Origin: Allacma fusca
Taxonomy: Eukaryota; Arthropoda; Collembola; Symphypleona; Sminthuridae
Length of the DNA: 64,000 nt
Direction of reading: 5' to 3'
Assembly (NCBI GenBank): GCA_947179485.1
Contig: OX359245.1
Location: 37,869,067 to 37,933,066 of the forward strand
Shown here one piece after another: positions 26,001 through 37,833 of this stretch. The position numbers were made by a program, and so were the translations under genes. Each line of letters starts with the position of its first letter. The stretch's first letter is position 1. The notes below the pieces were generated by a model. That model did no database searches. It had not been told where the DNA came from and saw nothing but the letters and a program-made list of their open reading frames with translations.

Positions 26001-29000
26001 AAATGGTTTTATTTCCTGTAGGCCCCAATTTATATACAAATTTAGGAGGGAAATCCCCCTTAATTTAAAAACCCTCAGTGGTATATGATATATAGGGGTA
26101 AACGATGGGGGAAAAACAAATACAAGGGAGATATAATGAGGCCGGAGGAAAAATGTCAGAAAGTTTTTTAGAATCCGGGGAAAAGTTTTGACACACATGG
26201 GGAAACAAGTTTTTTTAAGGTCTGGCTTATTCATGGGGGATTTCCAGTGAAGTGCGTTTTTTTTAAGGGAGTCTTGATTTTTGCTCACATGTCCCATTTT
26301 TCCTCTCTCACTTTCCTTCTTTCAGCCACCTTTTTTTCCAGTGGATTTGAGCCTCCTTTGTGAGCTTATGAGGACCTGTCAAAACTGTCCAGCACACTTT
26401 CTCTCTTTTTTCTTTTTTTTTTGCTTGGAAAAATATATAAAGACAAGATTTGAACTTTGAGATTCGAGTTTTTTGTGGGATTACACCAATGTCAAATATA
26501 GGCTCGGGAGGAAATTTGACTGACTTGAGAGACTTTTGAGGATCAAAAATGTATGAGGAAGTTTTCCTCCTCCTGTCCTGACATTCTAGTAAATTCCCTT
26601 AAACTTTTCCAATGGAGTAGAACTTGGAAACGTATCTGTGTTTACTTAAATTTTACAGGGGAAAAATGTTCTAGGGCTTGAAATAATAATAATTGGAAAT
26701 ATTAGAAAATCGCATATTTTATGGGGACTCAAATAAAGAAATTATGAGAAATTCTCACAGTGCCCCAAAAATGCAAGTCTTCCCTCAAATATAGGTACAT
26801 CGAGTGCACTGTGGGAAATTGGATTTTAAACGGGGGATATTTTAAGGGCTAAAATTTTTTTTACAGGAAAAAATGTTTTTTTTTAAGATTCTTCTGAAGA
26901 TGAGGGCGGAGATGAGAATCAAGGGAGATGATACACAAAGTAAATAAATAAATATGAAAAACATGTACTTACCCCTTGGAAAACATCCCCTGCCACCCAA
27001 TAAGCTGTCAAATTTGGACGGGGAGTTGTTTTCAGGGAAAAATATGAGAAATGCCTCTGTGACTGATTATGCTGACTGTGAGGTTGACTTCACGGTGGGG
27101 AACCTCATCTCCTCCGAAAATCTCCTCTCGGCTCACTTCTCATTAAACCCTGGCCATTCTCCCGTCCCTTCCGAACGGGCTTGAATGGGGTGTCAACGTT
27201 CCTCACTCAATTTTTTTTCTTCTCTTCCTAGACAGTAAATTGTCCTCCTCCTTGAAATATATACAACTTGCTCAAGGAAATTTTATGTAATCAGAGCTCT
27301 TTCCTTTTTTTTCTGGAAGAGGAGGTGGGGGGGGGGTGTCAGGAAAAGTCACTTTTCCAGCCACACACGTCCAGTACCTGGCTGAGTCTTCCACCCTTCG
27401 CTTAAAATATACATGGGATTAAATATGCATGAAATTTTAAAGTTTTAGCCCCTTTTCCCAAACCATAATGCACCATGTCGTATATCCCATGCGGGTTTTA
27501 TAAGCGCATTGAATATTACTGTCTAATGGGAACCATACATTGTGTTTACATTTTTAAACGGAGCAGACATTTTCATACCAAAATTTTGAGCACTTTTACA
27601 CAGAATTTTACAATTATTTTTTAAATAATTTATTTTTTACAATTTTAAATAGAAAGAATATTTTATTTGCCTATTTGACAAATTTTAAGCAGCCCCATTT
27701 GTTTTGAAAGAAGGAATGCCAAGGTTCGTTCCCGGAATGAAATGCTACAGGATATCTATCTTTAATGGACGAAACGGGGCAAAGTGAGATCCAATGAAAC
27801 CTGACACCTGAGATGTGGGTGATAAGACGTGGATTTGTATGGACGCAAGTAGATGGACATTTGTGACATTATCTGAGGATCTTTCAGGCATTTCCTAGAT
27901 AGGCTACTGCCATCCCATTGTTTCTGAAATAAGTTTGAGGGTCTGTTCTGTTCCCAAACATTTTTTATAGGAATAATTTGTGGTTATAATGACATTCATA
28001 AATAAAAACAGTACATTTTTTTCACGCAATTCATTCTTACTCAAAATGACTGCTGCTAAATTAAATTTATTTAATTGGAATTTGAGTATTATTCTTGTTT
28101 TAGTTTGTTTGGAATTTTTTTCAGCAATTTTTTGAAATTTCTCAAAATTTAAAGAGTTTTTTTATTTTTATTTAAAAAATATATATTGCGAAAAACAAAA
28201 ATTTGAAATTGTTTCAATGAAAACAATGTAATTTAAATTCGAATTTTGAATTATTAAGTAAATAAATGAAGGTAATAAATTTCCCAAAATGTTATCATCA
28301 TAGTACAATTTTGGCAAGTTTAAGGTTAGAAAATTGGGTGAAAATTTTCTCACCTAAATTCTATATTTGGACTTATGAGAAGGGAGTAGTAATAATGGGC
28401 TGGGATGTGAGAGAAAGCAAAAATAATGGGAGCTGGACGTGTTAATCCGCTCCTTGGGTTTTTTTATGGGCGAGGAAGGAAAGGCCTGGGTTGGGAGGAA
28501 TTATGGGGAATGTTGAGGATGTAAAGACCATTATTAGCTTTGACATTTCCTTCGGAGCTGGGAACATGCAAACTTGAGATTTCATTTTGGGCTTGGATGT
28601 GTGTTTTTTTTTGTATTCGGGTCTGAAAAATACATGGGGAAAATGTGAGTTCCGTTTAAGCAGAGAACCTTCCAGCCTTAATCGCTACTTTATCTCCGGA
28701 TCGCTTGTCACCTCACATTGATTTCTGGCCCTGCGGACCCCAGTCCGCTCACCCAACCTTTCCCAATCAACTTAATTACCCTTTTTCATTTTCCTAACAA
28801 GATTAATCACAGCGGAGAATATGTGCTCCGTCATTTTCTCCTTTCCCTATAAAATTCATTGTACGCATGCAAAAATAACACTGGGGACGATGGAATTACC
28901 GGTTTTATCATAACGTGGGTTATGTACATCCCGGGCACCGGGGGGTCTGAAAATTTTGATTCGTTAAGCACACAATTTACTGACAAAATTTTGGAGTTTT

Positions 29001-29079
29001 TTGTACAGAAATTATAGATGAATCTTGGGAATTCGTTTTGCATTTTGAGTGACATTTTTGCACTAAATTGAGGGAAATG
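23047..29079. other. No gene seen
   Basis: A GC-richer island at 23300-23530 has ATATAAA near 23443, but no frame I can defend follows. The rest is AT-rich, with A/T runs, a CT tract at 25285 and a G9 run near 27330. Confidence 0.45.
25285..25314. repeat. (CT)n microsatellite
   Basis: CT tract with one CACTC interruption. Similar short CT/GA tracts occur near 23680, 47122, 57448, 58381, 59845, 60781 and 60863. Confidence 0.85.
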
Positions 29080-29260
29080 TTTAGCAATTTTAAAGGAAAT
29101 TTTTCCCTCGTCGTGTGAAACTTTTAGGAAAATTTAAGCTTTTTCGAAAAACATTTTAAGTTGATTTGAGGGAAATTAAAGACTGTTTTGAGGAAAATTT
29201 TAAGCTGTTCTGAGAAAATCTTAAGCTGTTTTGAGGAAATTGCTAAACAATTTTGATAGA
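29080..29260. repeat. Degenerate TTTTGAGGAAAATTTTAAGC array
   Basis: Seven or eight loose units of 20-26 bp around TTTTGAGGAAAATTTTAAGC. Confidence 0.65.
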
Positions 29261-30109
29261 AATAAAACTTTTAAGGATATTTTGCAAAATTTATTGAACG
29301 AGACGAAACTGGTCTCGTTTGCGCAAAAGGGATTCCCGTGAGTAATGGAATGTTTTGTAAACGTGAAAAAATTGTGGGCCACCGTCTGCCCATTTAGTGA
29401 GAATCCAGATACAGTTTTCAATAAAAACGGCCTGAGGAGCTGAGAGCAAAATCACGTCGAGACTTTCATTAAGGGCAGCCCCTCTCGAATAAATCTTGCT
29501 CCTTTTCTCCCCGCTCAGCTTTTCCGCACATTTGTGTATTTTCTCATTGCCAGTCTTGCGGAGCAGGATCCTTCAACCTCTTAAAAGCATTTTCCCTGTC
29601 TGGAGTAATACGCTGTTATGTATTAATTAAAAATTCCCTCACGGCGTGGAACGCACAGGTGAGGGTAATTTTGTGCAAATGTCTCCCTCCTGGCGACCCG
29701 CACATTAGATTCCCATAAAGTCAGGACAGGCGCCTGCGAAAAGATTTAGAGGCAGGGCTGGCAATAATTAATTTTTCAATTTGTTCCCTACAATAATTGT
29801 TTTTTTCTTCGAGATAGTCACAGAACTTTATTTTTAGAGTCCCGTATTTTTACCTGCCAGATATTTTTCAATGGGCTGTGGGTGAAAAGGACATTGCTAA
29901 AAGAAAGAGCCTTGGGATGAAATAGTCATTGCTTTTAGAGGTGGGCTCAAGTCTGTCAAATGTCCCGTCCGCCCTTGAACTTCAATTTGGAAGCGGGGCA
30001 TTTAAGCAATGATATTGCTTCAGATTTGAGCTAATTATAATATTCCATACGTTAACTCATTTTTTACATATTTATTCCAAACTTTACATATCCCAGCCAA
30101 AATTGTACA

Positions 30110-30425
30110 CAAAAGGGAGAATTGTACAAGGTGTTGTCAGAAATTGAAATTCTTTTCCTGAATTTTGTAAAATTTTGTAAAATTTCCATCAAAATGTTAC
30201 AAAAATTGAATCCAAAATTCCCCAAATGCGAATAAAAAATTTAATATATTTGAACCCAAAATTTGCAAAATGTGAACCTAAAATTTACTAAAACGTAATC
30301 CAAAATTTTATACATTTTAGCACAAAATTGAATAATTACATTTTATCTCAAAATTTAATCTCGATGTTACAAAAGAATTTATAACAACAAATTATCAAAT
30401 AAAATTTTCAAATTTAGCCTTAATT
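30110..30425. repeat. Degenerate CAAAATTTNNNAAAATG array
   Basis: AT-rich array with units of about 18-22 bp (CCAAAATTT..., AAAATGTTAC...). Confidence 0.65.
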
Positions 30426-31354
30426 TCTAAAACAAATATCCTGATTTCACCCGAACCTCACCATACTATAAATAAATGTAACAACACCCTCTGACCTTGG
30501 TTAAAACCCAAAGGAAACAGATATTGTCGTACAGTATCCAAACAAATCTCAAACGTTTGAGGAAACACTCATCTAAACTCGAATCTCCATTGGCAAAATG
30601 AAGCCCCACTCGATCGGAGCACTGTAAGCGGGTGGGAGGAAATAAACAAGAGAAGGTTGAAGATTTGTTTATGTTGTGGAATCATCCTTCCTCACGTCTG
30701 TCTCGACAGTCAATCTCCGGAGAGACCTGGCAGAGATCCTCATCGATTACTCCCCTCGCTGGTCAATCCTATTACTTGTCTCTTCGGAGATGAATCGATG
30801 GAATGACCTTACATTACATACATTTGTATATACAACCCATAGCTGTGGCTACATACAGCGCAACAAGTGGAAGTCCTTTCTCATAGGAAGAACAGTAGAA
30901 AAATACGACTCGAGCTTTTGTTTGCCATGGAAGACAGTGGCAAAAGTGACAGGGTTGTCAGGCGGAGAGTCATTCATAATTCAATCGACAGAGCTTTCCA
31001 TGCCAATCAAGTGGATTGACATGACGCTCCTGTGCGCCCTTTCCATTACAAAAACACATTCCTTAATTCCACCTCCAAATTCCGCCAGGACACAAAAACA
31101 TATTCCATGCATATTTCAATAGAAGTGTATTTCCCAAATGAGGATTCACTTAAGATTATTTTATACAAAACAAATGCTAGCTTTTCTATAGCGACAGTCC
31201 CATTCTTTTTCTTGATTTGTTTCTGTATTCAAACAAAGTCAACCGTCTGGATTTTACATGCAATTAGTAGCTTCAAAATAAATGAGCAATTCCATCATAA
31301 TTAGACATTTTTGTATGTGCATTGATCTTGATTACAATAATTTTACAAGTTTAA

Positions 31355-31383
31355 TCCCATGTGATCTAGTGGCAAGGATAGTT
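31355..31383 (+). repeat. tRNA-Glu-like 5' fragment C1
   Basis: First of five plus-strand copies within 520 bp. Core TCCCATGTGATCTAGTGG then CAAGGATAGTT. Confidence 0.75.
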
Positions 31384-31547
31384 AAATTCAGAATATCAAA
31401 GTAATCTTAATTCTCATTGGATCAATGAAGAACCAAAAGTAACTCAAACTATAGTAATATGTATATTCCTTCAGATTTTGTCGGCAGAGTATTTATCTCC
31501 GGAGGTTAATGTAATTTATAGGATTTAGAATTCCCAGTAATTATTTC

Positions 31548-31576
31548 TCCCATGTGATCTAGTGGCAAGGATAGCT
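31548..31576 (+). repeat. tRNA-Glu-like 5' fragment C2
   Basis: Core exact through GGATAGCT. The upstream sequence TAATTATTTC resembles the block seen at the minus-strand copies. Confidence 0.75.
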
Positions 31577-31624
31577 TTATCCAATTTGATTTCCAAATAA
31601 TTACTTCTAATTCGAAACAAACAT

Positions 31625-31653
31625 TACCATGTGCTCTACTGGCAAGGGTAGCT
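31625..31653 (+). repeat. tRNA-Glu-like 5' fragment C3 (diverged)
   Basis: ACCATGTGCTCTACTGGCAA then GGGTAGCT. It has several changes, but spacing and order are kept. Confidence 0.6.
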
Positions 31654-31698
31654 AGGGTTTGGATTGAGTTCAAGATTGTCTGAGTTCCTCGAGTGCGT

Positions 31699-31727
31699 TC
31701 CCATGTGATCAACTGGCAAGGACAAAT
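31699..31727 (+). repeat. tRNA-Glu-like 5' fragment C4 (diverged)
   Basis: TCCCATGTGATCAACTGGCA then AGGACAAAT. CTAGTGG has become CAACTGG. Confidence 0.6.
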
Positions 31728-31845
31728 TGTTCCTAATTAAAGCCTTTCTTAATACCAAAGGTGTTCAATGCACATTTTCAATGTAACCGTCTCAAACGAA
31801 CAATTGTAGCTTTAGCTCTGAATTCTACAAATTCTGTGCGCTCTT

Positions 31846-31874
31846 TCCCATGTGATCTAGTGGCAAGGATAAAT
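31846..31874 (+). repeat. tRNA-Glu-like 5' fragment C5
   Basis: Core exact through CAAGGATAA. Last copy of the plus-strand cluster. Confidence 0.75.
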
Positions 31875-33089
31875 CTTTGTAAATGCATTGTAGTTATAGA
31901 CAATACCGTGAAGACAGAGTTGTTAGAAATCATATGTTCGAATGTGTTGCATTGTTACAATAATTATGCATGACCCGATTCCCCTTGTGACCGAATATCA
32001 GATGATATCCTCCAAAACCCATTATAGCTCTCTGCGTAAGCTGATTTCAAACAATGCAACTTCAAGATTTCTGCTTGCCAATTGGTCCCAAGCCTTTGAG
32101 TCTTTACATTGCCCACTGTCGTTCATATAAAGTTCCTACTACTGTATTCTGAACAGAATGATAAATAGGAGTGAGTGTGTGTGTGTGTGTATGTGCATGT
32201 TTATACGCTGTAATTTTAAATTTTGCTCAAATCTCCTCCGATGAGACATTGTCGGATGCAAAAATGATGGATGTGCCAATGGCCTTGAGGGAAAGCTCGG
32301 CCCCTGAGGTGAGCTTTGAGATGGAAAGGATTTGGACACGCTGCGTGAATTGCGGTGCAATGAGACAAGTGAATGCTGCACTTTTTATTCATGCACTTCC
32401 CGGGCCCGATAATAAAACACCTTTATCCCACATTGCGCATTTGGACAGAGGAGAGAGAGTGACGACTGGGAGAGGAGGGTGACTGAGCAGGAACGAAATT
32501 TGAAAGGAAAAGCGAATGGAATGGAGAGAATGCTCTCACCCAGTCTTTCCTTGTTGTGTTGGACACACCAGGGACGGTCAGTTGGTCCATTGGCCAACAA
32601 TGACGAGGACCACACGTAACGCTCCTTTCACACCTCGGACAGCAGCGCTGGACACATGAAAAGCCAATTCTATTTTCCCAATTCAATTCTCCTGTCACCC
32701 ATTCTCCTTTCAATCCTTCCCTTTAAATCAACAATCCCACTTTGCTCCAATGAACATCACCTCCTTACGTCTTCCCTTTTGTCATAGTTCTACATATGAT
32801 TCATCAATACGAAAAAAAAATTCTCAACTGAATAAATAAACACCCCAGCTCAATTTTTTCAAGCCAGTCCTTTTTCAAACGCCTTTCGAATTTAATTCCA
32901 GAGGTTCAATAATAAATTCAAATGTCTTGGAATTTTAATTCTATTTTCCTTTTTACAAATACTTCTACGAACAAAATTTTATTTTAGCAATGGGAGGTCT
33001 AACTCTGTCAAGAAATTCATAAATCAAATTCAAAGTTACGAAAAGCAATGTCATTTTAAAAAATTCAAATTTGTCACATGCTCAAAATC
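31875..33089. other. No gene seen
   Basis: Only a GT tract (32171) and short overlapping frames on both strands. Confidence 0.5.
32171..32190. repeat. (GT)n microsatellite
   Basis: Ten GT-type units. Confidence 0.85.
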
Positions 33090-33345
33090 AAGAAACCAAA
33101 ATCAGACCGAAACCCGTTAATCTGCAAAAACCCAGGACTACAATTTTCTACAATGCAATTAAAAGCAAATTTGTTAAATCGCGTAAAAACTAAATCTGCT
33201 AAAACACAATAAACACAAATATGCCAAACGTAAAAAAACAAACCTGGCAAAATAAAAAAACAAATCTGGGAAAATAAAAAAACAGATCTGTCAAAACGTA
33301 AAAAAATACAAACCTGCCAAAACTCAAATAACCCAAGTCCGTCAA
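33090..33345. repeat. Degenerate AAACAAATCTGNCAAAA array
   Basis: Units of about 20-24 bp around AAAAACAAATCTGGCAAAA. It produces a Phe-rich artefact frame on the minus strand. Confidence 0.75.
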
Positions 33346-35198
33346 AATAGCAAAAAAAATTGATATCTTGTTTTCCCCCTACCATTTCCGAGGCACTCGC
33401 CCAATTGGAATCACCCAAGTCCCAAAAGTTACCAAGTGAATAAAATTTGTCTCCTGGCGATTAATTACCATATAAAATTGACAGGTTTATACGAGCAGAA
33501 AAATATCCCAAATAAAAAAAAACAAAGTGAGGAAAAGTGTTGCATGCAGGTTGAGGATTTAATTAGGACGTCAAAAATCACTCTCCTCAGGCCCTGTTCC
33601 TCCAGTAAAATCCATGTTCCTGATCACAACACCCATTTCAATAAGCAAAATAAAGGGGCATGACGAGCATGCTAAATTAACCTGGGATAATGAAAATTCA
33701 TATTGAAAGTATACAGATACATTCCTAAATGGTTCTTCTCCTTACCATTAAAATTCATGCATGCCCTTTTCATATCCACAGAGGCTCCTTATATCACCTC
33801 ACTTGCACAACAACGGTCAGTGAAGCTCGACTACATACATAGTCTACATATTTAATCCCTAATGAAAATGGAAATGTAAAATTAAACCCAAGTTGAAGTT
33901 AGGGTTATTAGTGTGTAATAATGAGCCCGAGCGTATTTAATTGCATTATTTCAGAAGCCAGTAGACTCTTGTGAGGCTCTCATCCCCCCATAGCCTGTCT
34001 ACGCTGAGGAGAGACTAATTGAGAGACTTTTGACATTTTTTTTTTCATCCGCCAATTGATTGAAATGGGTCTGGAGCTCCTGAAAACTTGTTCCCCGCTC
34101 CTTGCGGGCAGGAGGAGGAAAAGCAATGCAAATGTGAGCGGAATACTTGCATAATTAACTCCCAGATTATTTTTCGAGGCAGGACGAAGAGGAACGAGGA
34201 CACCGCGAGTCAGCAAAGATGAAGACGAATGGAGTGGAGGCCCAATTAGCCACATGAATTTATCTTCATATCCAATTAATTCATCAGAGCAGGCATTCCA
34301 ACGACAAGTATTTCTGCTCCTCCTCAGTCAGAGCACTCTCATCCATAGACTCTTATTCTTGAGGGATCCAACGTCGTTGCCGTCATATGTATCTATTTTA
34401 ACTGTCTGGTTCGCAAAAATAAATAAAAATAAATACGAACTCTCCTCTGATTACAAAACCCAAGACTGGTTTTTGCAACACTCTTCTTGCAAAAATCCTC
34501 AACAATGAGAGTCAAGGATCCGCATTTTGTAAATCAACATCTCATTCCTATTCCGCCCCACATTACAATTACATACATATGATATGTATGTACAAGGACC
34601 ATATGCAATTACACCCGTCCTCTTTCACATACATATGTATGTATTCAAGGCCCGTAACTGATCTCCATGTAATTTAATGCTGATGTTTTCATCATCCTAA
34701 TATGACAATAAGCTCGTTAGCGTCAATAGGGAGTTCTATGTTCTTATGAAATTCTCTGACAATGCAATAGTAAGGATTTTGCTTGAGTTGCGAAAATTTA
34801 TTTTTCTTATGGGAAATAACATGGGGAATTTCAAGGGAGACAGGGGGGAGGACCCTGTTCAAATATTACAAAATTGGAGGGTTTTCGAAGGTTTTGGGGT
34901 TTCAGGTTAAATGAAGTTTTTGACTTGTATGAGGACAATTGTGTGTTCCAAGAATCATAGATAACTGTTTCATGGGGTTCTGGATTTTATTTGGGATTGT
35001 GCTTGTAAGAGAGGGTACTTTTTGATGGAATATTTTAATGGTGAGTGGAAACTAAGGGAGGGAAGTTTTTCTCATCTTTAAGGTATACGTTTAATGGGAG
35101 TGACAAATGAATGGTGTGACTGGGACGAAAGTTGGACAAGACAAATTGCGTGAAAAAAATGGAGCGGTCAAGTTATTCTGGTCAGGTGGAGGGTTGTG

Positions 35199-35201
<3 letters not shown>
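33346..35201. other. No gene seen; TACATATGTA palindromes
   Basis: Contains ACATACATATGATATGTATG (34571-34590, imperfect palindrome, next base T) and ACATACATATGTATGT (34628-34643). No exon recognised. Confidence 0.5.

Positions 35202-35253
<52 letters not shown>
35202..35253. repeat. (GA)26 microsatellite
   Basis: Pure GA tract of 52 bp, the longest dinucleotide tract in the window. Confidence 0.95.
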
Positions 35254-35256
<3 letters not shown>

Positions 35257-35999
35257 GAGAAGGGATGTGAGAAATCATATTTTGTTACAGAAAATATAAT
35301 ATTAGCAAGTAATAATATATACTCTGTGAAATATATACGAGGGATCAGGTTACACAAGGTGGACTCATCATTTGACTATACAGTCAGAAAGATGAGGCTG
35401 GGCTGTGAGAAGGTGACGAATTCCTGCAAGTCCCGCTCATGGTTCCGAATGATCAATCTCCTCACGAGCTACTCCAGACGGGCTCATTTGTCACGCACCA
35501 GAGTCAGGCTGTTATTACAGTCCGAGCCTGTCTTGCCCATCATTGGAATGAATGAAAGGTCAGAGATTTCCAGTTGCCCTTGTCGTCCCTAGATTTTCGA
35601 TTAATTGGAGCCCCGTAATCAGTCAGGAATTACTCCTGTCATTACACAGTCAACATTTCTGACTTGACTTGACAAGGGGCAGCTTGGGCAAGTCCTGCAA
35701 TTTGTCATGGGACGGAATTGTCACTGTGGAATTTTTGCAAGAGGTCCGTAAATATGTAAACAGGGAATTACAGCAGCAATGTATGGGGACGGGATGGAGC
35801 TGGAGGTAGATGTGAGCGCGGAGCCTTTACAAGAATTAATAGAGAAATAGGGCTGGACACAGGTTGGAGTTCATGTTGTGGGAGCAGTAAGAAATAAATA
35901 CATTTTGAGAGTTATTCGGTGATCTTCCTCAGTTTTTAGAATGCTGGCGGGGTTGAGTGTGAAAGATAGTTGTGAAGGTAAAACTTTGATCAGATCCTG

Positions 36000-36800
36000 G
36001 AGACATTTTCTAGCGTTTTGATCAAATTTAAGGACAGTTTGGGGAAAATTTAATGAATGCTTAGAGAGAATGTAGTGAAAGTTTGGGGGAAATTTAAGAG
36101 AAGTTCGGGGGAAATTTCAGGAAAGTTTGGAGAAAATTTAAGGGAAAATTGGGGTAAAATTTAAGAGAAGATCAAGGGAAAATTAGAAAAAATTGGGGTA
36201 AAATTTAAGAGAAGATCAAGGGAAAATTAGAAAAAATTTTGGTAAAATTTAAGAGAAGATCAAGGGAAAATTAGAAAACATTTTGGTAAAATTTAAGAGA
36301 AGATCAAGGGAAAATTAGGAAAAATTTGAGAAAATTCAGGTGTTTTTGGGACAAATTTTAGGGAAGTTTTGGGGGCAAAATTAAGCAGCTTTGGAAAAAT
36401 TTAGGAAACTTTGAGCAAAATTTTGAAACGTTTTGGAACAATTTCTGGGGACCCAGGAAGAAAATTTGGAAGGTATTTGAGGGAATTTAGTATGCAATTT
36501 CAGTAAATTTTGGTGCAATTTCAGTAAAATTTAGTGCAATTTCAGTAAATTTTCGTGCAAGTTTAGAGGAAATGTTGGAGGAAAGTTAGAGGGAGTTTTG
36601 GAGAAAATTTAAGAAAACTTTGGAGACAATTTGAGGGAATTTGGGGAAAATTTGAGAGAATTTAGGGAAAATTTCAAGGAATTCGGGGAAAATTTGAGGA
36701 AATTTTGGAGTAAATGTGAAGGATTTTTGGAGGAGATATTTTAAGGTGTTTCGCCGGAAATTTGATAAAATTTAGGAGAAAGTCACAGGAACCTTTTGAA
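36000..36800. repeat. Degenerate GGGGAAAATTTAAG array with a 44-bp higher-order block
   Basis: Loose 16-24 bp units around GGGGAAAATTTAAGG. Within it, four units of 44 bp (36153-about 36328) begin GGTAAAATTTAAGAGAAGAT and are nearly identical, so that part expanded recently. Confidence 0.85.
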
Positions 36801-37744
36801 TTTGTTCGGGGATTTCACTGGAATTGCGCATGTCATTTAAGGAAACTAGTAGAACATGAATTAATTAAGCGTATGATTATTCTGTGAAATGAAACAATTT
36901 AATTCCAGATAAACGAATTCCTGCTAGCCCGACCTGAGCTCGAAAATCAAACTGAAAGGAAGGGATAGTGAAGACAAGAAGAAGAAGAGCAAACTGTCCA
37001 CTTTGAAAGTTGTCAGTCTTTGACAACTCGGTCGACCGCTCATCTCCCACTCTCATAAAAATCCAAGCTGACTAGCAATTGTCGCATTCTTCCAACTTAT
37101 CCGCCAACTTTTAATTCCCCATCAGGAACTGCCAACATTTCGACAAATTGAGAAACTTTTCCTCCACAATTTTTTCCAACATATTCCGCCCTTCCCGATA
37201 ATTAATTCTTCCTAAAAAAAATCCGAAGAATTCCTCAATAATCCCTTCCAAACTTTATGCATGTATTTCCTATACCCAAAGTTCTGTATTTTTTTCATAC
37301 ACCTCACAAACTTTTCGAGTCTCAACGTACCCCTCCAAAAAATATCCCTTACATTTACTACAATATTATTACATTCATGCAGAGTATCAAATTTAAAAAA
37401 GGAGTTTGCTCTTCAGCAAATAATCTTGTTATTTATTGTGCTGAATTTTTTTATATTTATGATGAAATAAATGTGGTAAATTGAAAATCTTAATTATTCC
37501 AGGGTTTTGTATAATCCCTGGGAACAAAAGCAGGACGCCAGTCCAACTAAAGCCTTGAATTCTACAGCGAATGCTACATATTCATAAAATTTGACACTAA
37601 CCCTCCCAAGCTTTCACAAGGATAAAAAATTTGCTTTAAAATATTTTTTTTTCGAGATATTTTCCTCATATACAAATATACTAATAAATACGTTTTTAAT
37701 TTCTACGTGGGTAAGTAATGATTATAAATGTTGTGGGTGCATAT

Positions 37745-37750
37745 TTTATT
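37745..37750 (-). terminator. Poly(A) signal for ETH
   Basis: AATAAA on the minus strand about 85 nt beyond the ETH stop codon (37834-37836). Another AATAAA overlaps the stop codon itself and is too early to be the likely signal. Confidence 0.45.
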
Positions 37751-37833
37751 CTAGATACAATTTGAGTATAAATAAATTCCTTGGATTTTCCCTGCATTCA
37801 AATTACATCCGTCAATGCTTTTGAAAATCCATT

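Noticed and set aside
30676..31122. 148-codon plus-strand open frame
   Set aside because: A rough estimate from stop-codon frequency allows about one such frame by chance in a window this size; no recognisable domain, and the reverse strand is equally unremarkable.
18605..31874. The CCACTAG core as a CTCF site or a CRISPR repeat
   Set aside because: The similarity to CTCF words is short, and the match to tRNA-Glu/His over 25-29 nt explains it better; spacing is irregular and there are no cas genes, so it is not CRISPR.
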